From Chryseomonas sp014190935 (lineage in GTDB: Bacteria > Pseudomonadota > Gammaproteobacteria > Pseudomonadales > Pseudomonadaceae): 64,000 nucleotides of DNA. The notes under the pieces were generated by a model. That model made no database searches. It was not told where the DNA came from and was given only the letters and a program-made list of their open reading frames with translations. This document shows, piece by piece, positions 9,074 through 18,597 of the stretch. Location of the stretch: positions 868,001 through 932,000 of the forward strand of contig NZ_JACHVV010000002.1 in the NCBI RefSeq assembly GCF_014190935.1, in the 5' to 3' direction. The stretch's first letter is position 1. The number at the start of each line of letters is the position of its first letter. Position numbers and translations under genes: made by a program.

Positions 9074-12000
9074 TCAATCGCGCTTGCCCGTGGTCATGGT
9101 CGGATTCTGCCAGGGGCCTTCGATGTGGTAGTTGATGCTGGCCATGCGCGTGATGCGATCGCCGATCAGCCGATCGACGATGAACAGCGCGCCACCGATG
9201 GCCGGTGCCCCGGCGATCAGCGCGGCCAGCGGCAGGGAGTTGCTGACCGGCAGCCCGACCTTGAGGTTGGCATCGACCCGGTTGCTGGCCATGTCCAGCA
9301 GGCCCTGCAGACTCATCTCGGCACCTGGTCCGCTGAGGCTGATGGGCTTGCGGGTGCGGAAGGCACCCTGCTGGGCGTCGAGCACCCCGGTGATGCTGTC
9401 GTAGCTCAGGCCCTTGCCGAACAGATCGGAGAAATCCAGCCGCAGGCGGCGGCGGATGGATTCGAAATTGAGCAGGCCGAAGATGCGCAGCGCCGAGGCC
9501 GTGCCTTCTACCTGGCGCAACTGGCCGTCGTTGAAGCGCGCATCGAGGCTGCCATTGAGGCGGGCCAGGGCGACATAGGCCGGCGAGCCGGGCCAGTCGA
9601 CGCGGGCATCCAGGCGGAAATCGCGACTGGTGACGCTGGAGGCGAAATTCCAGCCCAGCAGGATATCGGCGATGTTGCCGCCCGACAGGCGCCCCTGGTA
9701 GTAGCTGTGGGTCGCGCCCGGCGCGCCTTCCCAGCGCAGCGCGCCCTGCACCTTGAGGCCCCGCAGATCGAGATCCAGGGCGTTGAAATTGGCACCTGAG
9801 GGCGAAGGCCTGAGCTGCAGGCGCTGGGCACCCACCAGGCGGCCACCCAGCTCCAGGCGATCGATGACCAGATTCAGCGCCGGCAGGCTGCGCGGATCGA
9901 CGTCGGCCAGCGGATCGGGGCGCGGCGCCTCGCTTTCCACCGAGGGATCCGCCGGCGTCTGGGGAATGCGCAGGTGCTGCAGGTTGATGTCGATCGGCTG
10001 GCCGGTCTGGCGCGGGATGCGCACCTGGCCGGCGATGGTCTGGCTGGCCAGGCCGAGTTGCCAGGCAGTGCCCTGGGGTTCATAGGTGAGGCGCAGGTTG
10101 TCGATCTGTTGCCCGAATGCCAGGAAGCGGCCGAAGTTGAGATCGCCCCGCCCGAGGCTGGAGACGTCCAGGGTGTTGCCACCGCCCTGCCCTGCACTGC
10201 CGCCGCCCGCCGCCTTGCCATAGCGCTGGTAGATGTCCTGCCAGGCGGCCAGGTCGAATTCCGCCAGTTGCCCGCGCAGGTCGTAGCCGGCGGCGCTGGG
10301 CAGATTGGCGGTACCACCGCCCAGCACGATCTCGCCGCGGCCCTTGGCGATGGCCTTGGGATCGAGCAGCAGCACGGCATCGGCGAGGCCCTTGTAGGTC
10401 GCCTCCACCCGCCGCTCGCCATCGTTGAGCGCCAGGCTGAAGAAGCCGTCACGCGCCTCCTCGGCGTTCTTGCCGAAAGGCGCGGGCAGATCGATGGTCA
10501 CCCCGCGCAGATCCGAGGTGACCGCCAGTTCGCTGTGCTCGGCCAGGGTCAGGCCGAGGCGATAGCCAAGCAGGCCACGCGCCGGGATGGGTCGCCCTTC
10601 GCTGCCCAGCCAGCGCGCCAGCTGGTCGACGTCGACCCGACCGTCCACCACCAGCCGGGTGCGCGGATCGTCGGGCTTACCCTCGGCCAGGGCCTGCCCG
10701 CGAATGGGCTGGTCGAAGACCCGCGCCTGGATATCGGGGGCACTGAGGCCGCTGCGGGTGTCGTAGCGGAAGCTGCCACGCAGGTCGGTGAGGGTCAGCT
10801 GGGGATCGGCCAGTTCCAGGCGCGCCTTGTCCGGTGCCAGCTCGACCACCACCACCGGGGGCTGCCCCTTGGCCAGGGGGATGTCTAGATTCAAGCTGCT
10901 GTTGGCGAGCGCGCCCTCGCCCTTCCAGCCGGCGAACACCTTGGCGGTCGGCAGCGGCGTTTCCTGGAGGATCTTCAGGCCATCGCGCACGCTGCTGTCG
11001 AGCCGCGCGCTGAGTCGCAGGTGCGGCGCGCTGCCATCGTGCAGCAGCGGGATGCGCGCCTCGACCTCCCGGACCCGGGTGTCGAGGATGCGCCCTTCGG
11101 GGACCTGCACCTTAACTCCATCGCTTTCGATGAAGACATCGCCGCGTGCCTCGCGCAGGGCGGGCCAGCCGGGCTGATAGGCCAGTTGGGCGTCGTGCAC
11201 CCGGAAGAACAGACTCATGGTGCGCGAGTGCGCCGGCGAGCCGTGGCGCAGCGAACCCTGGTACTGGTAGATGCCCTCATCGATGCGGCCGCCGACGATG
11301 GCGGTGGTCAGCCACTGGGCCAGCTCCGGACTGAAATCCGTGGCCGGCAGCCTGGTCGGCAGGTACTTGCGGGTGTAGCTGGCGTCGCCGTCCTTGAGGC
11401 CGACGCGCAGGTCCATGTAGCTGTCCACCTCGGGATGCAGACCGAGCTGGATATGCATGTCGCCACTGGCGGCACCTTCCGGCCCGGTGACCTGCATCAG
11501 GGCACTGCCCAGGGTGAAGCGCTGGTCGTCGAGACTCCAGGTCAGCCGCGCCCTGGCGGTGCGATAGCGCCAGGGTTCGGGAAAGAGATCGCTCAGGTGC
11601 AGCATGAAGTCGGTGGTATCCAGGCGCAATTCGCCACCACCCAGGCTGCCGCTCAGGCTGCCGGTGACACCCTCGGCGGCCGGGGCGCCGTGATAGGCGG
11701 CAAAGCCCACCCGTTCCAGGTTGGCCGCATAGGAGAGGCGCTCGCGCAACGGCTTCTGCGGATAGAAGTCGGCGTTGAGGTTGCGCAGCTGGCCATGGGG
11801 CGCCAGGGCCTGGAGCGCCTGGGCGACCGGCGCCGGCAGGGGCGCCAGGTCCCGCGCCAGCCGGGCGGCCTGCCGCAGATCCAGCTGGTCGCCACGCACC
11901 TGCAGGTGCTGGGCGGTGCTGTCATAGCCCAGGCCATAGCGGGCCTCCAGCGGCTTGCCATCGAGCTGGGCCTTGAGCGCCAGGGCCCCGTTATACTGGC

Positions 12001-12904
12001 TGGCGTCGCCGGCCTGCTGGTCGGCGTCCAGGGTCAGGGCCTGCAGGCGCACCGGAGGATGATCGGCATAGGCGAGCGTCAGGTCATCCGCCTTCAGCCG
12101 CAGGTGGGAGCGCTGCAACCGCCCTTCGCCCCAGGCGAACCAGAGTTCGCCTTCCGCCTGGGCACGCCGCAGTTGCCACTGCCGGGTCAGGGCCGCCGGC
12201 ACCCAGCGAGACCAGTCGCTGGCGGGCAGGCTGAGATAGCCTTCGACGGTGCTGGCACGCCAGTCTTCGGGACGCGGCATGGCAGTGACATGCGCCGCGA
12301 CCGTGCCGCCATCGGGCAACCGGAAACGGGTCGCCAGTTCCAGAGCGCCATTGAGCTGCCGGGACAGACTGGCCTCGGCATACCTCAGGGTCACCGGCGA
12401 TCCCTGCTGGGGAATCAGGCTGAGCTGGCTGTCCAGCAGACTGGCATGGCCCAGGCGCGCCAGGCCATCGAGCAGCGGACCCGGATCGAAGGGCTTGGCA
12501 TCCGGCGCTCGCGGCGGCAGGCCGCGCAGTTGCCAGTGCCCCTGGGCGTCTTCCTGCAGGACCAGATGGACGCCATCGACCTGCACGGACTTGAGTCGCA
12601 GCTGGCGATGCCAGAGGCTGCCGAAGACATCCGGCACCACCTGGAGATGATCCAGCTGCACCATGCCCTCGCCGCGACCCAGGGACAGGTCGCGCAGGAT
12701 CAGTACCGGATTCCAGCGGGCCCAGCGCCCTTCGAGCCGGCCCAGGCGCACCGGCTCGCCGAGCGCCGCCGCGGCGCGCGACTCGACTTCGTTGCGGTAT
12801 TCGCCGACCCAGGGCATGAGCAACCGCCCCAGGCCGAGGTAGAGCGTCAACAGGACGAGCACCAGCAGCGCCAGTCCCAGCGCGCCGCGTTTGAGCAGGG
12901 ACAT
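9074..12904 (-). CDS. yhdP: YhdP family AsmA-like inter-membrane lipid transport protein
   Basis: This 1276-residue protein has one N-terminal membrane anchor (residues about 5-30) followed by a very long beta-rich periplasmic region and the C-terminal AsmA-type segment. YhdP, TamB and YdbH form bridge-like proteins thought to carry phospholipid to the outer membrane in E. coli. Length (about 1270) is typical. The ATG at 12904 is used; a TTG one codon upstream is ignored. rng lies directly upstream with a 12-nt gap, so they are likely co-transcribed. Confidence 0.92.
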   Translation of the reverse strand: MSLLKRGALGLALLVLVLLTLYLGLGRLLMPWVGEYRNEVESRAAAALGEPVRLGRLEGRWARWNPVLILRDLSLGRGEGMVQLDHLQVVPDVFGSLWHRQLRLKSVQVDGVHLVLQEDAQGHWQLRGLPPRAPDAKPFDPGPLLDGLARLGHASLLDSQLSLIPQQGSPVTLRYAEASLSRQLNGALELATRFRLPDGGTVAAHVTAMPRPEDWRASTVEGYLSLPASDWSRWVPAALTRQWQLRRAQAEGELWFAWGEGRLQRSHLRLKADDLTLAYADHPPVRLQALTLDADQQAGDASQYNGALALKAQLDGKPLEARYGLGYDSTAQHLQVRGDQLDLRQAARLARDLAPLPAPVAQALQALAPHGQLRNLNADFYPQKPLRERLSYAANLERVGFAAYHGAPAAEGVTGSLSGSLGGGELRLDTTDFMLHLSDLFPEPWRYRTARARLTWSLDDQRFTLGSALMQVTGPEGAASGDMHIQLGLHPEVDSYMDLRVGLKDGDASYTRKYLPTRLPATDFSPELAQWLTTAIVGGRIDEGIYQYQGSLRHGSPAHSRTMSLFFRVHDAQLAYQPGWPALREARGDVFIESDGVKVQVPEGRILDTRVREVEARIPLLHDGSAPHLRLSARLDSSVRDGLKILQETPLPTAKVFAGWKGEGALANSSLNLDIPLAKGQPPVVVVELAPDKARLELADPQLTLTDLRGSFRYDTRSGLSAPDIQARVFDQPIRGQALAEGKPDDPRTRLVVDGRVDVDQLARWLGSEGRPIPARGLLGYRLGLTLAEHSELAVTSDLRGVTIDLPAPFGKNAEEARDGFFSLALNDGERRVEATYKGLADAVLLLDPKAIAKGRGEIVLGGGTANLPSAAGYDLRGQLAEFDLAAWQDIYQRYGKAAGGGSAGQGGGNTLDVSSLGRGDLNFGRFLAFGQQIDNLRLTYEPQGTAWQLGLASQTIAGQVRIPRQTGQPIDINLQHLRIPQTPADPSVESEAPRPDPLADVDPRSLPALNLVIDRLELGGRLVGAQRLQLRPSPSGANFNALDLDLRGLKVQGALRWEGAPGATHSYYQGRLSGGNIADILLGWNFASSVTSRDFRLDARVDWPGSPAYVALARLNGSLDARFNDGQLRQVEGTASALRIFGLLNFESIRRRLRLDFSDLFGKGLSYDSITGVLDAQQGAFRTRKPISLSGPGAEMSLQGLLDMASNRVDANLKVGLPVSNSLPLAALIAGAPAIGGALFIVDRLIGDRITRMASINYHIEGPWQNPTMTTGKRD

Positions 12905-12916
12905 CAAGACCCGGAC

Positions 12917-14371
12917 CTAGAGCAGCACGACATCGTACTGCTCCTGGGAATACATGGTCTCGACCTGGAATTTGACGGTGCGGCCGATGAAGGCTTCGAG
13001 GTCGGCGACATTGCCCGATTCCTCGTCCAGCAGCCGATCCACCACCTTCTGGTTGGCCAGCACCAGGTAGGAATTGGCCTGGTAGGCCCGCGCCTCGCGC
13101 AGGATCTCGCGGAAGATCTCGTAGCAGATGGTTTCGGCGGTGCGCAGGATGCCGCGCCCCTGGCAGTTGGCGCAGGGCTCGCAGAGCACCTGGGACAGGC
13201 TCTCGCGGGTGCGCTTGCGGGTCATCTGCAGCAGGCCCAGCTCGGTGATGCCGATGATGTTGGTCTTGGCATGGTCGCGTTCGAGCTGCTTTTCCAGGGT
13301 GCGGATTACCTGGCGCTGGTGCTCTTCGTCTTCCATGTCGATGAAGTCGATGATGATGATGCCGCCGAGATTGCGCAGCCGCAGCTGGCGGGCGATGGCG
13401 GTGGCCGCCTCCAGATTGGTCTTGAAGATGGTCTCTTCCAGATTGCGGTGACCGACGAAGGCGCCGGTGTTGACGTCGATGGTGGTCATGGCCTCGGTGG
13501 GATCGATCACCAGATAGCCACCGGACTTGAGCAGCACCTTGCGCTCCAGGGCTTTCTGGATCTCGTCTTCCACGCCATAGAGGTCGAAGATCGGCCGTTC
13601 GCCGGGATAGTGCTCCAGCCGCGCCGCCACCTCGGGCATCAGCTCTTCGACGAACTGGCCGATGCGCTGGAAATTCTCGCGACTGTCGACCCGGATCTTT
13701 TCCGTGCGCGGTCCGACCAGGTCGCGCAGGGCGCGCAGGGCCAGGGTCAGGTCTTCGTAGATGGGCACCGGCGTCGGGCCCTGGAGATTGCCGGAGATCT
13801 GCTGCCAGAGCCGCCGCAGGTAGCGGATGTCGGCGAGGATGTCTTCTTCGCGCGCCGCCTCGGCGGCGGTGCGCAGGATGAAGCCGCCCTCGTGTTCGAT
13901 GCCCTCGCTCTCCACGCAGCGCGCCATGATCGCCTTGAGTCGCTCGCGCTCGGCTTCGTCCTCGATCTTCAGCGAGATGCCGACGTGGGAGGTGCGCGGC
14001 ATGTAGACCAGGTAGCGCGAGGGGATCGACAGGTGGGTGGTGAGGCGGGCGCCCTTGGTGCCTATGGGGTCCTTGGTGACCTGCACCACCAGCGTCTGGC
14101 CCTCGCGTACCAGGGCGCTGATGCTTTCCACCGCCGCCCCTTCGCGCTGGGATATCTCGGCGGCGTGGATGAAGGCCGCGCGAGCCAGGCCGATGTCGAC
14201 GAAGGCCGCCTGCATGCCGGGCAGCACCCGCACCACCCGCCCGCGATAGATGTTGCCGACGATGCCGCGTCTCAGGGTGCGCTCGACGTGCACCTCCTGC
14301 AGCACACCGTTTTCCACGACGGCGACACGGGACTCCATGGGAGTGATGTTGATGAGGATCTCTTCGCTCAT
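12917..14371 (-). CDS. rng: Ribonuclease G
   Basis: This 484-residue RNase E/G family endonuclease matures the 5' end of 16S rRNA and cleaves selected mRNAs. An S1-like RNA-binding region is at the start (NITPMESRVAVVENG), the catalytic DNase-I-like region contains TTIDVNTGAFVG, and the Zn-link cysteines are in CEPCANCQGRG. It has no long RNase-E-type C-terminal scaffold. The ATG at 14371 gives MSEEILIN, the family start. It is the middle gene of the maf-rng-yhdP block. Confidence 0.96.
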   Translation of the reverse strand: MSEEILINITPMESRVAVVENGVLQEVHVERTLRRGIVGNIYRGRVVRVLPGMQAAFVDIGLARAAFIHAAEISQREGAAVESISALVREGQTLVVQVTKDPIGTKGARLTTHLSIPSRYLVYMPRTSHVGISLKIEDEAERERLKAIMARCVESEGIEHEGGFILRTAAEAAREEDILADIRYLRRLWQQISGNLQGPTPVPIYEDLTLALRALRDLVGPRTEKIRVDSRENFQRIGQFVEELMPEVAARLEHYPGERPIFDLYGVEDEIQKALERKVLLKSGGYLVIDPTEAMTTIDVNTGAFVGHRNLEETIFKTNLEAATAIARQLRLRNLGGIIIIDFIDMEDEEHQRQVIRTLEKQLERDHAKTNIIGITELGLLQMTRKRTRESLSQVLCEPCANCQGRGILRTAETICYEIFREILREARAYQANSYLVLANQKVVDRLLDEESGNVADLEAFIGRTVKFQVETMYSQEQYDVVLL

Positions 14372-14432
14372 GGAGGACTCTTGGACGACGTGGAAGGGCG
14401 GAATGGGGACCAAGGCGCCAGGCGCCCCAGCG

Positions 14433-15035
14433 CTAGGAGGTCGGCCGTCCGACAGACCGCCAACAAGGGATGGCGAAAGCGCTCAGCAGTTCCGCGGTCT
14501 CGCACAGCGGCAGCCCTACCACGGCGCTGTAACTACCTACCAGGCCGCGCACGAAGACCGCGCCGGCGCCCTGGATGGCATAGCTGCCGGCCTTGTCGGC
14601 CGGCTCGCCGGTGTCCCAGTAGCGTTCGGCCTCGCCGGGCGCCAGGGGGCGGAATTCCACCTCGGCGGACACCACGCGACTCAGGCAGCGCTCGCCATCG
14701 GCGACGGCGACGCCGGTCACCACCCGGTGCCGGCGCCCGCCGAGGGCGGCGAGCATGGCCAGGGCGTCGGCGCGATCCCGGGGTTTGCCGAGCAGCTGGT
14801 CATCGAGCACCACGCAGGTATCGGCGCCCAATACGCAGCCGGCGGAGGCACCGGCCAGCACCTGCCGGCCCATGGCCGCCTTGGCTCGCGCCAGGCGTTC
14901 GACATAGGCGTCCGCCGCCTCCCCAGGATGCGGGGTTTCGTCCACGGTTGCGGCGACCTTCTGGAAGGCCACGCCGATCTGTTCGAGCAGTTCGGCGCGG
15001 CGGGGCGAGGCGGAGGCGAGGTAGAGCTGGGACAT
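14433..15035 (-). CDS. maf: Maf family nucleotide pyrophosphatase (YhdE-like)
   Basis: This 200-residue Maf protein has the ASASPRRAELL substrate-binding motif near the start and the ADTCVVLDDQLLGKP loop. The SPRR form and the location beside rng and mreBCD fit the dTTP/UTP pyrophosphatase (YhdE) subgroup rather than the YceF m7GTP subgroup. The family removes non-canonical nucleotides, and some members inhibit septation. The ATG at 15035 is taken; an upstream TTG three codons away is rejected. Confidence 0.9.
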   Translation of the reverse strand: MSQLYLASASPRRAELLEQIGVAFQKVAATVDETPHPGEAADAYVERLARAKAAMGRQVLAGASAGCVLGADTCVVLDDQLLGKPRDRADALAMLAALGGRRHRVVTGVAVADGERCLSRVVSAEVEFRPLAPGEAERYWDTGEPADKAGSYAIQGAGAVFVRGLVGSYSAVVGLPLCETAELLSAFAIPCWRSVGRPTS

Positions 15036-15098
15036 CGACAACAACCAGACGGCAGGGGGATGACGGGAGAATGCCAGCCTGTCGCAGGTGAAACCAGC

Positions 15099-15244
15099 TT
15101 AGGCTTTGTCCGAGAAGTGCCTGCGCTCGGTCATGCGGCGTTAAAAATCAACTCGGAATGCTCATTTACCCTTCGTAAACTCCGCTTCCTCGCTGATTTT
15201 TGCCTTGCCTGACCTTCGCTCGGCGACTTTTCAGACAAGCCTTA
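15099..15244. repeat. Dispersed cruciform/MITE-like repeat, copy 1
   Basis: This element of about 145 bp has imperfect terminal inverted repeats (TAGGCTTTGTCCGAGAAGT and its near complement at the other end). Its internal core, containing GGTAAATGAGCATTCCGA on the minus strand, is shared with a second copy at 21525-21665 in the opposite orientation. The right end overlaps the mreD stop codon at 15242-15244. It carries no coding capacity. Confidence 0.8.
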
Positions 15245-15730
15245 GTTGACGCCGAATCTGAGGCGCAGCCCGCGGAGCAGCAGATAGATCCACGGCCAGA
15301 GCAGCGCGCTGACCAGCGAGGGGGTGAGAAACACCAGGGTCGGTGGCCGGCTGCCGGACAGGGCGTTGAGCCACAGCGCCAGCAACTGGGCGATGCCGTA
15401 GACCACCAGCAGCACGAAGCTCTGCTGCCAGATGGGAAAGGCCCGCAGCCGCTGCGCCAGGGAGCGCACGAGAAAGACCACCAGGCTCAGCACCAGGGCG
15501 GTCTGGCCCAGCAGGTTGCCGTAGAGGACGTCTTCGGCGATGCCCATCGTCCAGGCGGTGAACAGGCCGACGCGGTGCGGCAGGGTCAGGGTCCAGAAGG
15601 TCAGCAGCATGGCCAGCCACAGCGGCCGGCCGATCTCCATGAACTCGGGCATGGGCACGACGGACAGCAGCAACCCGACCAACAGGGTGAGCCAGATCAC
15701 CCACCCGTTGTGGCCGATGCGCAGCGCCAT
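15242..15730 (-). CDS. mreD: Rod shape-determining protein MreD
   Basis: This 162-residue, very hydrophobic inner-membrane protein has about five or six predicted membrane segments and is part of the Rod elongation complex with MreB, MreC, RodA and PBP2. The ATG at 15730 overlaps the mreC TGA by one base (TGATG), which implies translational coupling. Its own stop codon lies in the end of a dispersed repeat. Confidence 0.92.
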   Translation of the reverse strand: MALRIGHNGWVIWLTLLVGLLLSVVPMPEFMEIGRPLWLAMLLTFWTLTLPHRVGLFTAWTMGIAEDVLYGNLLGQTALVLSLVVFLVRSLAQRLRAFPIWQQSFVLLVVYGIAQLLALWLNALSGSRPPTLVFLTPSLVSALLWPWIYLLLRGLRLRFGVN

Positions 15731-16953
15731 CAACGATCACCCTCGTCCGGCAATTCCGGCGCGGGTTGCTGGACCCGGCGTTGTGGCTGAGTGGGCGTCG
15801 CCGCCGGATGAGCGGGCGTGGCGGTCGCGCCCTGCGCCGGCGGCCTGGCCGGTGTCGCCGGATGCGCCGCGTTGCCGCTCGCGTTCGCCGGCGGCTTGGT
15901 CGGCGTGGCGGGATGGGCCGCGCTGCTGCCCTGGCCCGCGGGCGGCTTGGCCGGCGTCGCGTTGCGACTGCCGGTACCGGTGGCGGGCGCCGGCGTGGCA
16001 GTGGCGGCCGCCGGCTGCGCAGCCGAGGCGCCGGCCGGCGGCGGATTCGCCGGCGCGGCCGGGCGCTGGGCCGCATGGCGATCGGCGGCCTCCTGGGCCT
16101 CGGCGGCGTCGTTGGCGCGCTGTTCGGGCGTGCGGGTATCGCTGAACACCAGCAGCATGTAGCGACTGCGATTGAGCTTGGCGGTGGGAATGGCGCGCAC
16201 CACGGCGAAGGGTTGCCCCGAGTCGTGGATCACCTTGGAGACGGTGGCCACCGGATAGCCGGCGGGAAAGCGCTGGCCGAGGCCGGAGCTCACCAGCAGG
16301 TCGCCTTCCTTGATGTCGGCGGTGTCGGCCACATAGCGCAGTTCCAGCCGCTCAGGATTGCCGGTGCCGACGGCGATGGCGCGCAGGCCGTTGCGATTGA
16401 CCTGCACCGGAATGCTGTGGGTCACGTCGGTGAGCAGCAGCACCCGCGCCGAATAGGGCATCACCTCCACCACCTGACCCATCAGGCCGCTGGCGTCGAG
16501 CACCGGCTGGCCGACGAAGACGCCGTCCTTCGCGCCCTTGTCGATGATGATGCGGTGGGTATAGGGATTGGGGTCGACGCCGATCAGTTCGCCGACCAGC
16601 ACCTTGTCGTCCACCAGGGCGGCGGAGTTGAGCAGCTCGCGCAGGCGCACGTTCTGCTCGGTGAGGGCGGCGAGTTTCTGCAGGCGGCGCTGCAGCAGCA
16701 ATTGCTCGGCCTTGAGCCGCTCGTTTTCCGCCATCAGTTCGGTGCGGCTGGAAAACTGGTCGCTGACGCCTTCCCAGGCGCGCAGGGGAAAGCCCGCCAC
16801 CTCATAGAGGGGCGAGAGGACCAGCGCCAGTTCGCTGCGTACCGGTTTCAGGTAGTCGAAGCGCGCGTCGGTGACCATGACACCCACCGAAAGGGCGGCC
16901 AGGATCAGCAGACGAATGCCCAGCGCCGGGCTTTTGCTGAAAATCGGCTTGAT
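15730..16953 (-). CDS. mreC: Rod shape-determining protein MreC, apparent AUC start
   Basis: MreC is a bitopic periplasmic scaffold that activates the elongasome. A coiled coil (NERLKAEQLLLQRRLQKLAA) precedes the two beta domains, and the protein ends in a Pro/Ala/Thr-rich tail of about 110 residues. The first ATG/GTG/TTG in frame is a GTG at 16887, which would cut the membrane anchor in half and has no ribosome site. Reading on gives a typical MreC N-terminus (KPIFSKSPALGIRLLIL) beginning at an ATC codon at 16951-16953, seven nt after GAGGA. That start gives 407 residues. No canonical start exists in this frame between mreB and the GTG. Confidence 0.88.
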   Translation of the reverse strand: MKPIFSKSPALGIRLLILAALSVGVMVTDARFDYLKPVRSELALVLSPLYEVAGFPLRAWEGVSDQFSSRTELMAENERLKAEQLLLQRRLQKLAALTEQNVRLRELLNSAALVDDKVLVGELIGVDPNPYTHRIIIDKGAKDGVFVGQPVLDASGLMGQVVEVMPYSARVLLLTDVTHSIPVQVNRNGLRAIAVGTGNPERLELRYVADTADIKEGDLLVSSGLGQRFPAGYPVATVSKVIHDSGQPFAVVRAIPTAKLNRSRYMLLVFSDTRTPEQRANDAAEAQEAADRHAAQRPAAPANPPPAGASAAQPAAATATPAPATGTGSRNATPAKPPAGQGSSAAHPATPTKPPANASGNAAHPATPARPPAQGATATPAHPAATPTQPQRRVQQPAPELPDEGDR

Positions 16954-16981
16954 GGTGAGTTCCTCGCAGAACGCGCCCGGC

Positions 16982-17008
16982 GCACCGGCCGCCAGGGGCA
17001 GCCGGTGC
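16982..17008 (-). other. Hairpin between mreB and mreC
   Basis: GCACCGGC and GCCGGTGC form a perfect 8-bp stem about 30 nt upstream of the proposed mreC start. There is no U-run, so it is more likely a processing/attenuation hairpin that lowers MreC/MreD relative to MreB than a full terminator. Confidence 0.45.
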
Positions 17009-17031
17009 GGGGCCTGTAGCCTGGAACTGCC

Positions 17032-18069
17032 TTATTCGGTGGACAGCAGGTCCATGGCGTGGCGATCCATCATGTCCAGCGCCTTGCCGCCGCCACGGGC
17101 CACGCAGGTCAGCGGGTCTTCGGCGACGATCACCGGCAGGCCGGTTTCCAGCGACAGCAGCTTGTCCAGGTCGCGCAGCAGGGCGCCACCACCGGTCAGC
17201 ACCAGGCCACGCTCGGCGATGTCGGAGGCCAGCTCCGGCGGCGACTGCTCCAGGCAGCTCTTGACCGCCTGGACGATGGTGGCCAGGGATTCCTGCATGG
17301 CTTCGAGCACCTCGGTGGAGTTGAGGGTGAAGCTGCGCGGTACGCCTTCGGCCAGGTTACGGCCACGGACGTCGATCTCGCGGACCTCGCCGCCCGGGTA
17401 GGCGGTGCCGATTTCCTGCTTGATGCGCTCGGCGGTGGATTCGCCGATCAGGCTACCGTAGTTGCGGCGCACGTAGGTGACGATGGCTTCGTCGAAGCGA
17501 TCGCCGCCGACACGGACGGATTCGGCATAGACCACGCCGTTCAGCGAGATCAGGGCGATCTCGGTGGTGCCGCCGCCGATGTCGACGACCATGGAGCCAT
17601 GGGCTTCCTCGACCGGCAGACCGGCGCCGATGGCCGCGGCCATCGGCTCCTCGATCAGGAACACCTCACGGGCACCCGCGCCCAGCGCGGATTCGCGAAT
17701 GGCGCGGCGCTCGACCTGGGTCGACTTGCAGGGCACGCAGATCAGCACCCGCGGACTGGGCTGCAGGAAGCTGTTCTCGTGCACCTTGTTGATGAAGTAT
17801 TGCAACATCTTTTCGCAGACGCTGAAGTCGGCGATGACGCCATCCTTCATCGGCCGGATGGCGGCAATGTTGCCCGGCGTCCGACCGAGCATGCGCTTGG
17901 CGTCGGTACCGACGGCGACGACGCTCTTCTGGTTGCCATGGGTACGGATGGCGACGACCGACGGCTCGTTGAGCACGATGCCACGCTCGCGGACATAAAT
18001 CAGGGTGTTGGCGGTTCCCAGGTCGATCGACAGATCGCTGGAGAACATGCCACGCAATTTCTTGAACAT
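17032..18069 (-). CDS. mreB: Rod shape-determining protein MreB
   Basis: This 345-residue bacterial actin forms antiparallel membrane-bound filaments that guide lateral cell-wall synthesis. The N-terminal amphipathic helix (MFKKLRGMF), phosphate-1 motif DLGTANTLIYV and phosphate-2 motif VDIGGGTTEIA are present. It is the first gene of mreBCD and is divergent from gatC. Length and start match other Pseudomonas MreB proteins. Confidence 0.98.
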   Translation of the reverse strand: MFKKLRGMFSSDLSIDLGTANTLIYVRERGIVLNEPSVVAIRTHGNQKSVVAVGTDAKRMLGRTPGNIAAIRPMKDGVIADFSVCEKMLQYFINKVHENSFLQPSPRVLICVPCKSTQVERRAIRESALGAGAREVFLIEEPMAAAIGAGLPVEEAHGSMVVDIGGGTTEIALISLNGVVYAESVRVGGDRFDEAIVTYVRRNYGSLIGESTAERIKQEIGTAYPGGEVREIDVRGRNLAEGVPRSFTLNSTEVLEAMQESLATIVQAVKSCLEQSPPELASDIAERGLVLTGGGALLRDLDKLLSLETGLPVIVAEDPLTCVARGGGKALDMMDRHAMDLLSTE

Positions 18070-18301
18070 GAGGTGACCCTAGGCGGTGACAAGCAGGCAC
18101 GCGACAGGACAAACGTGCGGGTAAAAAAGTGCGGCAGACTCTAACAATCGCAGGGATTTAGGGCAAGGCGCCGATATGCTAGATTGAGAGCTTTTCCGGG
18201 CCGTTAAGCCCCTGTTCAACGCGGCGCCCGACCCGCCCAGCCCGTCTCCAGCATACGCGGCCGCCAACCGGGTCACGCCGCCTTCCTGCTTGGAGAAGCC
18301 G

Positions 18302-18589
18302 ATGGCGCTCGAACGCACCGACGTCGAAAAGATCGCTCACCTGGCCCGTCTGGGTCTCGATGAAGCGGATCTCGCCGCTACCACCGCCACCCTCAACGAC
18401 ATCCTCGGCCTCGTCGACCAGATGCAGGCCGTGGATACCACGGGTATCGCCCCCCTCGCCCACCCGCTGGAAGCCACCCAGCGCCTGCGACCCGACCAGG
18501 CCACCGAAGGCGACCGGCGCGAGGCCTACCAGGCCATCGCCCCGGCCGTGGAAGCCGGCCTGTACCTGGTCCCCAAGGTGATCGAGTGA
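18302..18589 (+). CDS. gatC: Asp/Glu-tRNA amidotransferase subunit GatC
   Basis: This 95-residue stabilising subunit of the GatCAB complex amidates misacylated Asp-tRNA(Asn) (and Glu-tRNA(Gln) where relevant). The family pattern IAHLARLGL near the start and the C-terminal VPKVIE are clear. The ATG at 18302 follows TTGGAGAAG; the upstream TTG is rejected. Its stop lies 8 nt before the gatA ATG. Confidence 0.95.
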   Translation: MALERTDVEKIAHLARLGLDEADLAATTATLNDILGLVDQMQAVDTTGIAPLAHPLEATQRLRPDQATEGDRREAYQAIAPAVEAGLYLVPKVIE

Positions 18590-18597
18590 GACACGAC

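Noticed and set aside
11021..15091. 1356-codon open frame antisense to yhdP, rng and maf
   Set aside because: High-GC antisense shadow with low-complexity His/Gln/Ala/Gly-rich sequence and no family similarity; the minus-strand genes explain the DNA.
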